64,000 nt of DNA from Dallia pectoralis (GCA_029465975.1 CM055755.1:1169930-1233929); one strand, 5' to 3'; positions 10,660 to 22,813 are shown, counted from the first letter of the stretch. Numbers and translations are program-made. The notes: generated by a model not told the origin, from the letters alone.

Positions 10660-11310
10660 ACTGTCTCTCTCAATCTCAATCTCTCTCCATCTCAATCTCT
10701 CTCCATCGCTATATATGTCCATATCTGCCTCTCCATATCTGCCTCTCCATCTCCGTCTGTCCATCTCCGTCTGTCCATCTCTGCCTGTCCATCTCTGTCT
10801 CTCTATCGCTATCTCTGTACATCACTATCTCAGCTTATCTCTGTCTCTCTATTGCTATCTCTGTACATCACTGTCTCTCTATTGCTATCTCTGTACATCA
10901 CTGTCTCTCTATTGCTATCTCTGTACATCACTGTCTCTCTATTGCTATCTCTGTACATCACTATCTCAGCTTATCTCTGTCTCTCTATTGCTATCTCTGT
11001 ACATCACTATCTCAGCTTATCTCTGTCTCTCTATTGCTATCTCTGTACATCACTATCTCAGCTTATCTCTGTCTCTCTATTGCTATCTCTGTACATCACT
11101 ATCTCAGCTTATCTCTGTCTCTCTATTGCTATCTCTGTACATCACTGTCTCAGCTTATCTCTGTCTCTCTATTGCTATCTCTGTACATCACTGTCTCAGC
11201 TTATCTCTGTCTCTCTATTGCTATCTCTGTACATCACTATCTCAGCTTATCTCTGTCTCTCTATTGCTATCTCTTTCTATCTCAATCTATCTCTGTCTAT
11301 ATATCTTTCC
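10660..11310. repeat. Pyrimidine-rich region with 46/30-bp minisatellite
   Basis: A ctct/ccat-rich stretch (10660-10800) passes into a tandem array (about 10800-11280). Its 46-bp unit contains ctctgtacatcactatctca then gcttatctctgtctctc. A shortened 30-bp form lacks atctcagcttatctct and occurs four times in a row near 10860-10960. The high T/C content leaves all three plus frames open as Leu/Ser/Tyr-rich strings, which are not believed to be coding. Confidence 0.92.
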
Positions 11311-11329
11311 AACTTTGTTGGTCGGTAAA

Positions 11330-11988
11330 ATGCTAGAGAAGGAATATCATTTTTTTACTACTTTGTTGAGAGATAAGATGATAAAGAGCAGAAAGCACTA
11401 AGAAACATTTTGCCCCCAGATTCCCCAAATGACATGCTATATTATCCAGTAGGGCACACGTCTGACCAGAGTATATTGGTTCTCCGTCTATGACCAGTGC
11501 ATTGTGTATTCTCTGTCAGATGGAGTGGTGCACTAACTGCTGGAGTGAGGGTCTGTTGGGAACCATTGCAGCCTCTCTGGGTTGTTTTAGCTCCAGCTAC
11601 ACATTGGCTGTTCATCATCTGCAAATCCTGTGCTTGGTAATGTCTGAAATATTTATATGTGCCTCATTATTGGAAAAGAGCGATGCATTCTTCAGTCCTT
11701 GTTCAGTGTGATGATGTAAATGATGTCCCTGTCATATCAGGAGATGCCTGCAGTAAGGGAAGTGTTTGTCAATGCCAGTCTCCTGACTTGTGTACTCACT
11801 GCTGCTGTGTGAGTTTACCCTGGAGAAGATCAGAGTGGATGTGGGAGAAGTTCTCCACAACAGACATTGTACTAGAGACGGCAGGGAATAACAACTCATT
11901 AAGCTACCAATAGAACTGGTAACACAACAGATTTCATACTGCCGGAAAATATTGGCAGGACAGCCAGACTCATGGAGAACGTAATGTA
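11330..11988. other. Unique DNA, no gene recognised
   Basis: Overlapping short open frames on both strands (for example 11490-11711 plus, 11732-11992 minus) show no domain, repeat or signal I recognise. Confidence 0.4.
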
Positions 11989-12126
11989 TCATGGTGACAT
12001 ATATGGAACACCTGGGTTGTCATGGTGACATATATCGAGCACCTGGGTTGTCATGGTGACATATATGGAGCACCTGGGTTGTCATGGCGATATATATGGG
12101 GCACCTGGGTTGGCATGGTGACATTG
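11989..12126. repeat. 31-bp minisatellite (about 4.5 copies)
   Basis: The unit contains tcatggtgacatatatgga and gcacctgggttg, period 31 bp. A weaker diverged copy may continue to about 12170. Confidence 0.9.
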
Positions 12127-12660
12127 TATTCCAAGCATTTAGTTGTCATGGAGCCATGTATGGACTATCTGTATTTAGGTGTGTTCAGTTGTCTTGACGG
12201 TTTGTAGAAGTCAGGAAACTAGTTTTTGAGGCAATTTTGAGGTATGTTAACCTTAATTTGGTGGGTGTGGCGGGTGGGTTCAGTAGCACTAAAGTTCACT
12301 AAACCTCAGCACTGGATCCTGACATTTTACCATCACCAGACAAAGCAGTATGTTTATCCACAATATTGGATAGTGGAAAGTGAAAAATAACTGGGGGCAG
12401 CTGCAGAAACAGAAAATAAACTTCTGTTTTTAGATGTACTTTGTTCTCTGAGTATTGTAATTTTCTGACATGACTTCTGTCAGAGACATCTCATCACAAT
12501 GTTCCACATGACATAAACAATATCAGGTCTTAACTGATTTATGTCATTTAGCTGTATTTTAAACAACACAAAAAATAAGATCTCATGTTTCAATGTCAAA
12601 ATTGATGCAAGAAAGAGAATATGCGGTATTACAATTATTTTACTATTGAATAAACATACA

Positions 12661-12752
12661 GTCTACGATCAAAGGTCAAAGTAGGAGGAGTCAATCAGGG
12701 AGTAATGGGGGTGAGTCTACAGTCAAAGGTCAAAGTAGGAGGAGTCAATGAG
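12661..12752. repeat. 54-bp direct duplication with nuclear-receptor-like motif
   Basis: tcaaaggtcaaagtaggagg is present at about 12670 and again 54 bp later. Each copy contains TCAAAGGTCA, the 3' part of a DR1-type nuclear receptor element. It may be coincidence. The second copy runs straight into the following 22-bp array. Confidence 0.7.
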
Positions 12753-13196
12753 GAAACAGCTGTATTAGAGGAAACAGTCAGCGGTATTAGAGGAAACAGT
12801 CAGCGGTATTAGAGGAAACAGTCAGCGGTATTAGAGGAAACAGTCAGCTGTATTAGAGGAAACAGTCAGCTGTATTAGAGGAAACAGTCAGCGGTATTAG
12901 AGTCAGCGGTATTAGAGGAAACAGTCAGCAGTATTAGAGGAAACAGTTAGCGGTATTAGAGGAAACAGTCAGCTGTATTAGAGGAAACAGTCAGCGGTAT
13001 TAGAGGAAACAGTCAGCGGTATTAGAGGAAACAGTCAGCGGTATTAGAGGAAACAGTCAGCGGTATTAGAGGAAACAGTCAGCGGTATTAGAGGAAACAG
13101 ACAGCTGTATTAGAGGAAACAGTCAGCTGTATTAGAGGAAACAGTCAGCGGTATTAGAGGAAACAGTCAGCGGTTTTAGAGGAACCAGTCAGCAGC
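12750..13196. repeat. 22-bp minisatellite (about 20 copies)
   Basis: The unit gaggaaacagtcagcggtat plus ta has period 22 bp. Variants are gcggt/gctgt/gcagt, and there is one truncated copy near 12900 where two units are fused. The first unit overlaps the preceding duplication (gtcaatgaggaaacag), a likely seed for the array. Confidence 0.95.
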
Positions 13197-14638
13197 TTGG
13201 GTTACTAGAGACTATAATAATAATGTAAGAGGAAGTGTTATTGTGCTTTGAGTTGTGTTTCACACCCAGACTATTTCTGTGAGGGTCTCTGTCAGGTCAC
13301 ACAGGAATTTAAATATCTTTGTGAAATAACATTTCAACTGTGATAGATACGACGTGTCAATGTCTGGGATTGCACATCACAATGTATTTATTCAGTTAGG
13401 GTATGTTTGTGTTTGAGGCTGTTGGAGCGCGGCTGAATGTGAGCTGTGAGGTTAACAGGAAAACAGAGGAAATGTTCAACCCAGCACAGAAAGACGTTCT
13501 GAGACAAATGTTTCAATCTGCTTCTGAAATAACACAATCGAAAGCTTAAGAGTGTCAAAAGTTTCCCGAAAATCTAAATGTCTTACAGGGTCGAAATAGT
13601 AGCTGAGAGTATTTGACGAGATGTGACCCTCTTAGGGGAAAACAGAACATTTATTTCAAGGTTAAAAAAAGGATCATTGAGACTGAATCGAGTTCCAAAA
13701 ATTGGTTCAATTATATTTACAATCCTTCCATCGTTAAGGATCTTCACAGAATATTTATGGAGAATGCTTCTGAATTATTCTTTGTAGTACATTTTGAATA
13801 ATCATATGTTATTTGCAATCCTTATCTGACAGACAAAAAGCACATTAATCCAGTCAGCAACAAAAACTGGAGATGATTCAAAAATACTAAGTGATTCGGT
13901 AAACTGCTCTCCAACAAGACAGTGTTTTCTGTTTCTTAGAAGGCATCCCCACTGACCAGAGCTAAATGTGATAGGTAATGACATAACTTAATGGCATTAA
14001 CCAACATATTAGATCAACTGAAATGCTCAGGTCAGATACAATGTGCAATCGGTAGGTAAATTAGAATATATAACATGAACCTAATAAATCAATTAGGATT
14101 CACACACCACAACAACTACTAATCTAATCCCCAGAATTCGACAGCAAAATCATCACGTTTTAAATTCACACAATCAGAACAAATGCATATGCTGTCCTTA
14201 AAGGAGTGGCTGATGTATGAATTTGTTCCAGTGTGCCTTGTCTTTAAGGTGATTTGTAATGATGTCACCCAATGCTGGATTTGTTGTGTCAAGTCTGAAA
14301 ACAACTGGAGTTTTGTAAAGGTGTTCGTGTTTACCGCTGCAATGACATATGAAGGATATTATTTAATTCCTGTCAAATCACTGAGCGTTGGAACCAATCA
14401 GCAGTTAGCAGTAACATACACTGTGAACATTGGGAATAAAACCCCTCTGCTTTAAAATGAGTTCTCAGGTATAAAGGACAGGGTTTTGTCCAGAACCAAC
14501 ACAACAACGTAAACAAATGTTTTTCTGTGAAGGTTTCATTTAATCATTATGGTTCCACATATCGTTACCCATACTAAATAACCTTTAAGGATTCCTCATC
14601 TAATCAGGTTGCAACGCTTACACTTGTGCACATCGCAT
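13197..14638. other. Unique AT-rich DNA, no gene seen
   Basis: Several open frames of 60-90 codons on both strands lack recognisable features. No tandem repeats of note. Confidence 0.45.
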
Positions 14639-14843
<205 letters not shown>

Positions 14844-15413
14844 AAGGAAACATCTGCTGCTGTGGAAACCAGCATAACATCAAAGAGCTCCTCTAATAAG
14901 AGGAATACATCTGAAATTAAATAAAGATCTGACTCTGGTTCAGTCAGGCCAGATGATGTAGATCTGTTTGTGAATCATGTCAGTGTGACAATACAACTTT
15001 AATTAAATAGAGGTACACCTCCAGTAGCTTTCTAAACACGACTGTGTTTCTACAATCTATTTTAAAGAAATGTCCGACGATCTGGTGAAATACCTGCCAT
15101 CAGGACAATGAAAAGAGATAGACTCAACTCGGAATCACCTGGGGTTGCTTTTAGACAGAGAAGGAGAAAAGTAAAACCGGAAGCTAATCTGCCAGAAGAA
15201 CAAATCTAACAGTGTTTATTGATGTAGAACGATGCTCTTTAAAGACATGTGTAGGCTGATAAGCTTCTTTAAAATAAGTTGCACTTTACATGCTGGAGGA
15301 ATTAATCCCTGGGATCGTGGAGGATTAAGTTCAAAACGTGAGAAAAGCAGTATTAAGCTACAAACTGTTTAACACTTCCTGACCTCAAACCAGACAAAAA
15401 CCCTGTGATAATT
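14844..15413. other. Unique DNA, no gene seen
   Basis: AT-rich, no tandem repeats, no convincing open frame. Confidence 0.4.
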
Positions 15414-16693
15414 CATGTGTTCCAAATGCCAGAGCTAATTTATACTGGAGCATGTGTTCCAAATGCCAGTGCTAATTTATACCTGAGCATGTGTTCCAGA
15501 TGCCAGAGCTAATTTATACTGGAGCATGTGTTCCAAATGCCAGTGCTAATTTATACCTGAGCATGTGTTCCAAATGCCAGAGCTAATTTATACTGGAGCA
15601 TGTGTTCCAAATGCCAGTGCTAATTTATACCTGAGCATGTGTTCCAAATGCCAGAGCTAATTTATACTGGAGCATGTGTTCCAAATGCCAGTGCTAATTT
15701 ATACCTGAGCATGTGTTCCAAATGCCAGTGCTAATTTATACCTGAGCATGTGTTCCAAATGCCAGTGCTAATTTATACTGGAGCATGTGTTCCAAATACC
15801 AGAGCTAATTTATACCTGAGCATGTGTTCCAAATGCCAGTGCTAATTTATACCTGAGCATGTGTTCCAAATGCCAGTGCTAATTTATACCTGAGCATGTG
15901 TTCCAGATGCCAGTGCTTATTTATACCGGAGCATGTGTTCCAAATGCCAGTGCTAATTTATACCGGAGCATGTGTTCCAAATGCCAGTGCTAATTTATAC
16001 TGGAGCATGTGTTCCAAATGCCAGTGCTAATTTATACCTGAGCATGTGTTCCAAATACCAGAGCTAATTTATACCTGAGCATGTGTTCCAAATGCCAGAG
16101 CTAATTCATACCTGAGCATGTGTTCCAAATACCATAGCTAATTCATACCTGAGCATGTGTTCCAAATGCCAGTGCTAATGTATACCTGAGCATGTGTTCC
16201 AAAAGCCAGTGCTAATTTATACCTGAGGATGTGTTCCAGATGCCAGTGCTTATTTATACCGGAGCATGTGTTCCAAATGCCAGTGCTAATTTATACCGGA
16301 GCATGTGTTCCAAATGCCAGTGCTAATTTATACTGGAGCATGTGTTCCAAATGCCAGTGCTAATTTATACCTGAGCATGTGTTCCAAATACCAGAGCTAA
16401 TTTATACCTGAGCATGTGTTCCAAATGCCAGAGCTAATTCATACCTGAGCATGTGTTCCAAATGCCAGTGCTAATTTATACCTGAGCATGTGTTCCAAAT
16501 GCCAGAGCTAATTCATACCTGAGCATGTGTTCCAAATACCATAGCTAATTCATATCTGAGCATGTGTTCCAAATGCCAGTGCTAATTTATACCTGAGCAT
16601 GTGTTCCAGATGCCAGAGCTAATTTATACCTGAGCATGTGTTCCAGATGCCAGAGCTAATTCATACCTGAGCATGTGTTCCAAATGCCGGTGC
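15414..16693. repeat. 37-bp minisatellite (about 34 copies) with internal segmental duplication
   Basis: The unit contains catgtgttccaaatgccagt and gctaatttatacctgag, period 37 bp. Monomers differ at gtg/gag, gcc/acc and acctg/actgg/accgg. A run of consecutive monomers with a recognisable variant order beginning at 15901 recurs at 16234, exactly nine units (333 bp) downstream. Confidence 0.97.
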
Positions 16694-16786
16694 ACTGAGT
16701 GCACTGGAGAAACAAGTGAGGTTCACTACAAGAACTCAATTCAAGGGTTGGGAGGAAATCCCTAACCCGAAACCTCTTAGCATCTC

Positions 16787-16997
16787 GCTAAATGTTAAGC
16801 AACTGAATTACACTTTAAGTTAAGCGGACCCAGCTAAATGCAAAGAGAAACAAACCTAAATGTTAAGCAACTGAATTACACTTTAGGTTAAGCGGACCCA
16901 GCTAAATGCTAAGAGAAACAAACCTAAATGTTATGTAACTTAATTACACTTTAGGTTAAGCGGACCCAGCTAAATGCTAAGAGAAACAAACCTAAAA
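16787..16997. repeat. About 68-bp tandem repeat (3 copies)
   Basis: The unit contains ctaaatgttaagcaactga, acactttaggttaagcg and gacccagctaaatgc. The three copies show a few substitutions each. Confidence 0.92.
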
Positions 16998-17335
16998 ATG
17001 TATCTCAACACTTCAGTAACACTTCAGTAACACTTCATCTCTCACATTTAGCACGGCATGAATGTGAAAAAGAAATCAACTTTGATTATAGTTTTTGTAA
17101 TTTAACACCTCAACTTGTTACACATTGGCAGCCATTTAGATCGACTGCACGTGTGAAACTGTTGAATGTCAAACTGTGTATATTTCAGACAATTACTTCC
17201 ATCACATTTTCATGCACTAGTTTGAAAAGCCAAAGCCCTGATTGAAAGGTAAAGTGGTGTAGTTGTCCTCAGTCATCTCCTCCCACCATTCCATCCCATC
17301 CAGCTCCATAACAAGAATCTGTAATAGAACATACA

Positions 17336-17445
17336 CAGAGCCCGTCCAAAATGGGACCCTATACCCAACACAGGGCACTGCTACTGAACAAGCTGCATAC
17401 TGGTCAGATGTAGTGTGCTAGGGGATTGTGTCCCATTTATGTCAG
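17336..17445. repeat. Possible hairpin-type dispersed repeat relic
   Basis: gtccaaaatgggaccctat, acccaacacagggcactg and ggattgtgtcccattt suggest two diverged inverted ends (aatgggac versus gtcccatt) around a gcactgc/gtagtgtgc middle. This resembles the salmonid repeat that begins gtcccaaatggcaccctat. Confidence 0.4.
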
Positions 17446-17574
17446 AGCGAGGGGTTTCAGTGAGGTTTCAGTAATAGCAGAGCCAAAACGGCTTTAGACC
17501 ACATAGGGCTTTAGTTGGGGTAAACAAAGCTCTTTCTGCCAGCATGTCATCTAGGATGAGTTTTCAACAAGTCT

Positions 17575-17875
17575 CCCCACATTTTTCTGTCTCTTTCCCG
17601 CTCTAGTTTCTGTCACTCTTCTCTCTGCCTCTTCCTCTGTCTCTCTCCTCACTTCTTCCTCTTCTTCTGTCTCTCTCTTCCCATCTTCCTCTACCCCTCT
17701 CTCTCCCTTCTTCCTCTTCTACCTCTGTCTCTCTCCCTTCTTCCTCTTCTACCTCTGTCTCTCTCTCTTCTTCCTTTTCCTCTGTCTCTCTCCTCTTTTT
17801 CCTTTTCCTCCGTCTCTCCTCACTTCATCCTCTGTCTCTCCTCCCTTCTTTCTGTCTCCTTCCCACTACACCATC
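17575..17875. repeat. Polypyrimidine tract
   Basis: About 300 bp of almost pure C/T on the plus strand, including a two-copy block with ttcctcttctacctctg near 17710-17760. Low complexity only. Confidence 0.9.
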
Positions 17876-18211
17876 TCAGGTTTCTCACCGGTAGCGCTGT
17901 TGTCGCCTCTCGCTGGCTTTGATTGTCCTGATGACCTCAATCAAAAGACAATTACCCAGGCGAGGGCAGTGAGCAATTATCCTCATCACTAGGAGATTGA
18001 TAAAACCTGAATGAAGGCAGGCGCTTTCCACTAGGGCCGAATATTACATGTGCCAGCCAGCCAGAGATGGGATATTATGGGATGAAAGAAAAGAAACGTG
18101 TAAAGTGTCTTCCTGAGATCTTTGTGGCCTATTGCCGAAGAGAATATGGAAGATAAACTGACACCTAATAGTCTGACAAGAAAAGAAATAGGAAGAGGAA
18201 CAGAGAAAGAG

Positions 18212-18842
18212 ATACAGTGAAGGGAGAAAGTATTTGATCCCCTGCTGATTTTGTACGTTTGCCCACTGACATTTTTACAGCAGGTTTATTTGAACCTTGT
18301 TTGGAGGAGGAAGAATGCTACCTGTGACCCCAAGAACACCATCCCCACCGTCAAACATTAAGGTGGAAACATTATGCTTTGGGGGTGTTTTTCTGCTAAG
18401 AGGACAGAACAACAACACCACATCAAAGGGACGATGGATGGGTCCATGTACCGTCAAATCTTGGGGAGAACCTCCTTTTCTCAGCCAGGGCATTGAAAAT
18501 GGGTCATGGATGGGTGTTCCAGCATGACAATGACCCAACACACACGGCCAAGGCAACAAAGGAGTGGTTCAAGAAGAAGCATATTAAGGTCCTGGAGTGG
18601 CTTAGTCAGTCTCCAGACCTTAATCCCATAGAAAATCTGTGGAAGGAGCTGAAGGTTCGAGCTGCCAAACGTCAGCCTGGAAACCTTAATGACTTGGAGA
18701 GGATCTGCAAAGAGGAGTGGAACAAAATCCCCCCTGAGATGTGTGCAAACCTGGTGGACCTCTGTGATTGCCAACAAAGGTTTTGCCACCAAGACATGTT
18801 TGGGTATTAAATGGAGTAAAATGCAAATCAATTTAGAACTTA
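18212..18842 (+). mobile_element. Internally deleted Tc1/mariner-like element
   Basis: The left end reads tacagtgaagggagaaag then tatttgatcccctgctgatt and gtttgcccactgac, the terminal inverted repeat style of the abundant fish Tc1 elements. It continues caggtttatttgaac and then jumps directly into transposase sequence at about 18290, so the 5' half of the gene is deleted. The right side retains agtaaaatgcaaatcaattt, which I recall from the inner part of the right inverted repeat. The extreme right end is not recognisable, so the element is also eroded there. Confidence 0.8.
18297..18810 (+). pseudogene. Tc1-like transposase, C-terminal half, broken
   Basis: The transposase cuts and joins DNA with a DD34E catalytic triad in the nucleus. 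Only the C-terminal half survives. Frame one, from 18297, gives MFGGGRMLPVTP and KVETLCFGGVFLLRG. A frameshift near 18410-18490 moves the reading to the frame at 18493-18810, which carries GWVFQHDNDPTHTAKATK with the second catalytic Asp, and SQSPDLNPIENLWKELK with the catalytic Glu. The first catalytic Asp and the N-terminal paired-type DNA-binding domains are missing. The C-terminus ends CHQDMFGY. It cannot encode an active enzyme. The family call is firm because the DNDPxHTA and SPDLNPIENLW motifs are diagnostic. Confidence 0.9.
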
Positions 18843-19470
18843 ACTGTGTAAGATAGAGAAATGAGGGAGAGAAAGAGTCAAAGATTAAGACTACACAGTC
18901 ATTGTGTATTTCTATATAATAGAGATTGGTTATACAATCGTCTCCTGGGTTCTAATGTGACTGTAGTGTTGGAAATAATGATTTGTTTCAGCCAGTCTTT
19001 CTACAATAAAAAAATAAAATAAATGCAGTTATAACATTTTGTAAGACTAAGGGATTTTTAGGTGATGACAAACTGGACCCATTAGATTAGTAAGAGGTCA
19101 TAGACAAATCAGAGCTAATACTGAGGGTCTGACACAGGAAACGAACGATTCCTGTGGTTTGCTCCAGCCAACAAGGTTGATCTCATACTATTACTGAAGC
19201 AACAGCTAACCTATCACACAGAGACAACCCTAACAGAATCTAATCATCTCCACCAGAACCCATCCTCAGATTACTATGTTTTGGATCAATGCAGTGAGGA
19301 ATGCATGGATGAAATGACAGTCATTTGCTCTGAGGTCAAGAATCTGACCGGGAAAATCACTGCCATGCCGTCTGACATGATCCCCTCAAAAGTCAGTCTG
19401 ACTGGTGCCACAAATGAATGACACAGAGCAACAATAATATCAGCATAGGCAATAGCCAGGGGCCTCACTG
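18843..19470. other. Unique DNA, no gene seen
   Basis: No tandem repeat or recognisable reading frame. Confidence 0.4.
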
Positions 19471-19948
19471 CACGATATAATCACAACACAATATAATCAC
19501 AACACAACATAATCACAACACGATATAATCACAACACGATATAATCACAGTACAGTATAATCACAACACGATATAATCACAATACATTATTATCACAACA
19601 CGATATAATCACAATACATTATTATCACAGCACGATATAATCACAACACGATATAATCAGAATACATTATTATCACAACACGATATAATCACAGTACAGT
19701 ATAATCACAACACGATATAATCACAGTACAGTATAATCACAACACGATATAATCACAATACATTATTATCACAACACGATATAATCACAGTACAGTATAA
19801 TCACAACACGATATAATCACAGTACAGTATAATCACAACACGATATAATCACAATACATTATTATCACAGCACGATATAATCACAACACGATAATCACAA
19901 TACATTATAATCACAATACATTATTATCACAGCACGATATAATCACAA
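19471..19948. repeat. 16-bp minisatellite (about 30 copies), AT-rich
   Basis: The unit cacgatataatcacaa alternates with related 16-bp units (tacagtataatcacaa, tacattattatcacaa), giving 32-bp and 48-bp higher-order steps. The array degrades gradually to the right, to about 20040. Confidence 0.93.
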
Positions 19949-20442
19949 TTCAAACAATACATTATAATGATAATATAATATTATAACAATCCAATACAAT
20001 CACAATACATTATTTTATCAATACAAAACGTTCACAATACATTGTTATCATATCGATTAATCAAATGTATTTTTTGAAGCCATTTTTTATTGGCACAAAA
20101 TCCCAATAAACAATAATATTCTGGTTAAGCAAGCAGAGTATTAAGGAGCTGAAAGGCTTGTCTGACTGTGAATCAGAGGACCTGTCTGAACCGTAGACTG
20201 TATTCAACAAGACGGCGAGATGAGGCAAGGAAATATCACAAAATCTGGAGGTGAGAAGAATTGTGAGAATAACAGTTGCAGCTTCAGCCAGACAAAGGTG
20301 ATCTTGTCTTCTTCTTTCTTGCTCTCAACCAGTTGTCATGGCAATCCAAACTTCCAACACATAGCTGGCCATTTATATAGCCATTAAAACAAAACTAAAC
20401 ATTTAATTAAAATCCTTACAGCAGTCTGTGCTTATTCTGTGT

Positions 20443-20586
20443 CTCAGACCGGTCCTCTCTATAACCAATCAGCTCTCAGACCCGGTCCTCTATAACCAAT
20501 CAGCTCTCAGACCCGGTCCTCTCTATAACCAATCAGCTCTCAGACCCGGTCCTCTATAACCAATCAGCTCTCAGACCCGGTCCTCT
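20443..20586. repeat. 31/33-bp tandem repeat (about 4.5 copies) with CCAAT boxes
   Basis: The unit contains ctcagacccggtcctct, then ataaccaatcagct. Copies alternate between one and two ct dinucleotides after cctct (31 and 33 bp). Each complete unit carries aaccaatcag, a good match to the NF-Y CCAAT box. Confidence 0.92.
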
Positions 20587-21049
20587 GATTGCTGATGACT
20601 TGCCATGACTCTCTTCCACCAGCAACAATAGTGTGCAGATTAGAACAAATCTGTATCCCCGCAGGCCAAATGGGTTTTTAATGATGAAGACTTTAGCAGG
20701 GCGGCCCCACTCATCCTCTCTCCGGTGATGTGCTCTTGTCAAGCAACTCCCCAGGAAGGACCAAGCAGGGTGTCAAGTCATTTGGATATCAGCTTCACGG
20801 ACGCCAGCCAGGCCGGGAATTACATTGACCCGATCCAGGAGCGACTGCCAAGGGAACACAAATACCATCAAGAGCCTGTAAAAATGATTAATCTGCCTAT
20901 TCCTCACCCTGGTACAGCCACAGCCAGCAGGTCTCATGTACTCCCTGTGTTTCTGTGCTACTCATTATAAAAAGTTCTGCTCAAATTACAGTTCAGACGA
21001 CACACGAGGTGATGCAAATCAAGTGCAAATTAATTGTCAAGATTGAAAA
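20587..21049. other. Unique DNA with somewhat higher GC
   Basis: Open frames on both strands (20554-20742 minus, 20725-20970 plus) have no recognisable domains. No gene is claimed. Confidence 0.35.
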
Positions 21050-21580
21050 GGCTGAATTTGGTGAAAAAAAAACTCAGAAATGTTCCAACCTTCAATGTGA
21101 CCTATGACGTGAACAATTCAATTGAAAAAAGATACTGAACTATTTGAAAGGGGAAAATAAAAACTTCATAACAACCTGGTTGCATAAGTGTGCACACCCT
21201 CTCAAAAGTGGGGATGTGGCTGTGTTCAGAATTAACCAATCACAGTCAAACTCATGTTAAATAGAAGTTATTACACACCTGTCATCATTTAAAGTGACTC
21301 TGATTAATCACAAATAAAGGTCAGCTGTTCCAGTAGGATTTTCCTGACATTTTCTTAGTTGCATCTCAGAGCAAAAGCCACGGTCCGCAGAGAGCTTCCA
21401 AAGCATCAGAGGGATCTCATTGTTGAAAGATATAAAGGGTACAAAATAATTTCTAAAGCATTAGTTATACCGTGGAACACAGTGAAGACAGTCATCATCA
21501 GCTGGAGAAAATATGGCACAACAGAAATTGCATCCAAATTGCATCAGAACATTACGGTGAACTAGTGCATTAAAGTAAGT
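21050..21580 (+). mobile_element. 5' portion of a second Tc1-like element
   Basis: The DNA upstream of the reading frame contains ttcaatgtgacctatgacg, tgaacaattcaattgaaaa and ggttgcataagtgtgcacac. I recall this as the typical untranslated leader of one fish/frog Tc1 family. The transposase start follows at 21359. The element stops abruptly at about 21565 and nothing of the catalytic region or right end follows. Confidence 0.7.
21359..21565 (+). pseudogene. Tc1-like transposase N-terminal DNA-binding fragment
   Basis: The 68-residue frame carries ELPKHQRDLIVERYKGYK near residues 13-30 and VKTVIISWRKYGTTEI near 42-57. This is the helix-turn-helix arrangement of the first paired-like DNA-binding domain of Tc1 transposases (family pattern: LS..R..IV..H..G.GYK.I.K.L......V..I...WKKYGTT). 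The second DNA-binding subdomain, the linker and the whole DDE catalytic domain are missing. It is truncated, not frameshifted. No function is expected beyond possible relic binding activity. Confidence 0.75.
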
Positions 21581-22465
21581 AATTTTCACTGTTTCTCAAA
21601 TCTCACCACAATTGCAATACATTAAATTGTGTTAACACCAGCCAATCTGATTTCTCTCTAAGTCAGAGCACACACCAACAGCAAACATGCAAGCTTGTAA
21701 TCATTTCATAATTTGCTGAATGTGCACAGCTCAGTCAATAACTCCCAAACTAAGTATCAGTTAACTATTCAGACCTCTCAAGGAGTCACTTAAAATGTTG
21801 AAATCTTTAGCTTGATGCAACATGTGAATTATCTATAAAAGATAAGGATGTAAATGAGTTTGTGTTAATGAAATACACGGTATTATATATGATGTGAACA
21901 TTAGCATATATATAGTATAGACACCTATGTTAGGATGTTTCTTGATAAACCTATAGGAACCGACCACCCACAGTATACAAACGCTTCAGTTCAAAAGTTT
22001 GGGCTTGCTTAGAAATGTCCTGGTTTTCAAAAGGACAGCACAATTTGTGTCCATTAAAAGAACATTATATTCATCATAAAAACACGGTCGACATTAAGAA
22101 TCTATTGCAGCTATAAAGTGCAGATTTTTAACTGTTTATCTATATAGGCGTACAAACGGTCATTCTTTCAGCCACAATCAGTCCTGTGTTGCAACAGCAC
22201 ATTGTGTTTTCTATTCCAAGTTTATCATTTTTAAAGGCTAATTAATCATTAGAAAACCCTTTTGCGATCAAGTCACCGCTGAAAACTGTTGTGCTGACTA
22301 AAGAGGCAATAAACTGGCCTTCTGTAGACCAGTTCAGTATCTGAAGCATCAGCTATTGTGTGTTTGATTACAGGCTCAGCATGTTGATATAATAATCTCA
22401 CATTCAACGCCCCCCTTCTCCCAGATCTAACTCCGGGCCCTTTTGACCACCGGCCCCACGTTCCT
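21581..22465. other. Unique AT-rich DNA, no gene seen
   Basis: No tandem repeats and no convincing reading frames. Confidence 0.4.
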
Positions 22466-22813
22466 GTCACATCAAATGCCCTGCACTTTTCAGTTCCCCA
22501 GACATTCCCAACACAACACCCATCTGTTCATCTTAGGATAATAACTCACACCTATTTGTCTTTAGTTTTCTTGATAGTATGTTGGTTTCTGTTACATGTC
22601 TCTGTTACTCGTCCCTTATTCAGGTTTGGCCTTCCTTAAGGCCTTTATTCGTTTCTAGTTGTCCGTTATGTTTTAGAGTTTCACTTACTTTTTGGGCCAC
22701 TCTGCCTTTTGTTACTTTCTAGTGGATTTATTCTTGCATCCATTTCTCTCTGTATTAATAAAGACACCGGTCTGTATCGTCTGCAGTTTCTTCTCTTGAT
22801 CCATCATCACAAC
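22466..22813 (+). mobile_element. Possible solo LTR remnant
   Basis: The stretch begins tgtcacatc and ends catcacaaca (TG...CA-type ends). It is T-rich and has ttaataaagac (polyadenylation signal) about 55 bp before the end, as in a Gypsy-type LTR. No target-site duplication is visible, and I cannot match it to a known family, so this is tentative. Confidence 0.25.

Noticed and set aside
10595..11401. 268-codon Leu/Ser/Tyr-rich frame
   Set aside because: Polypyrimidine tandem repeat with no stops. It resembles membrane segments only by composition.
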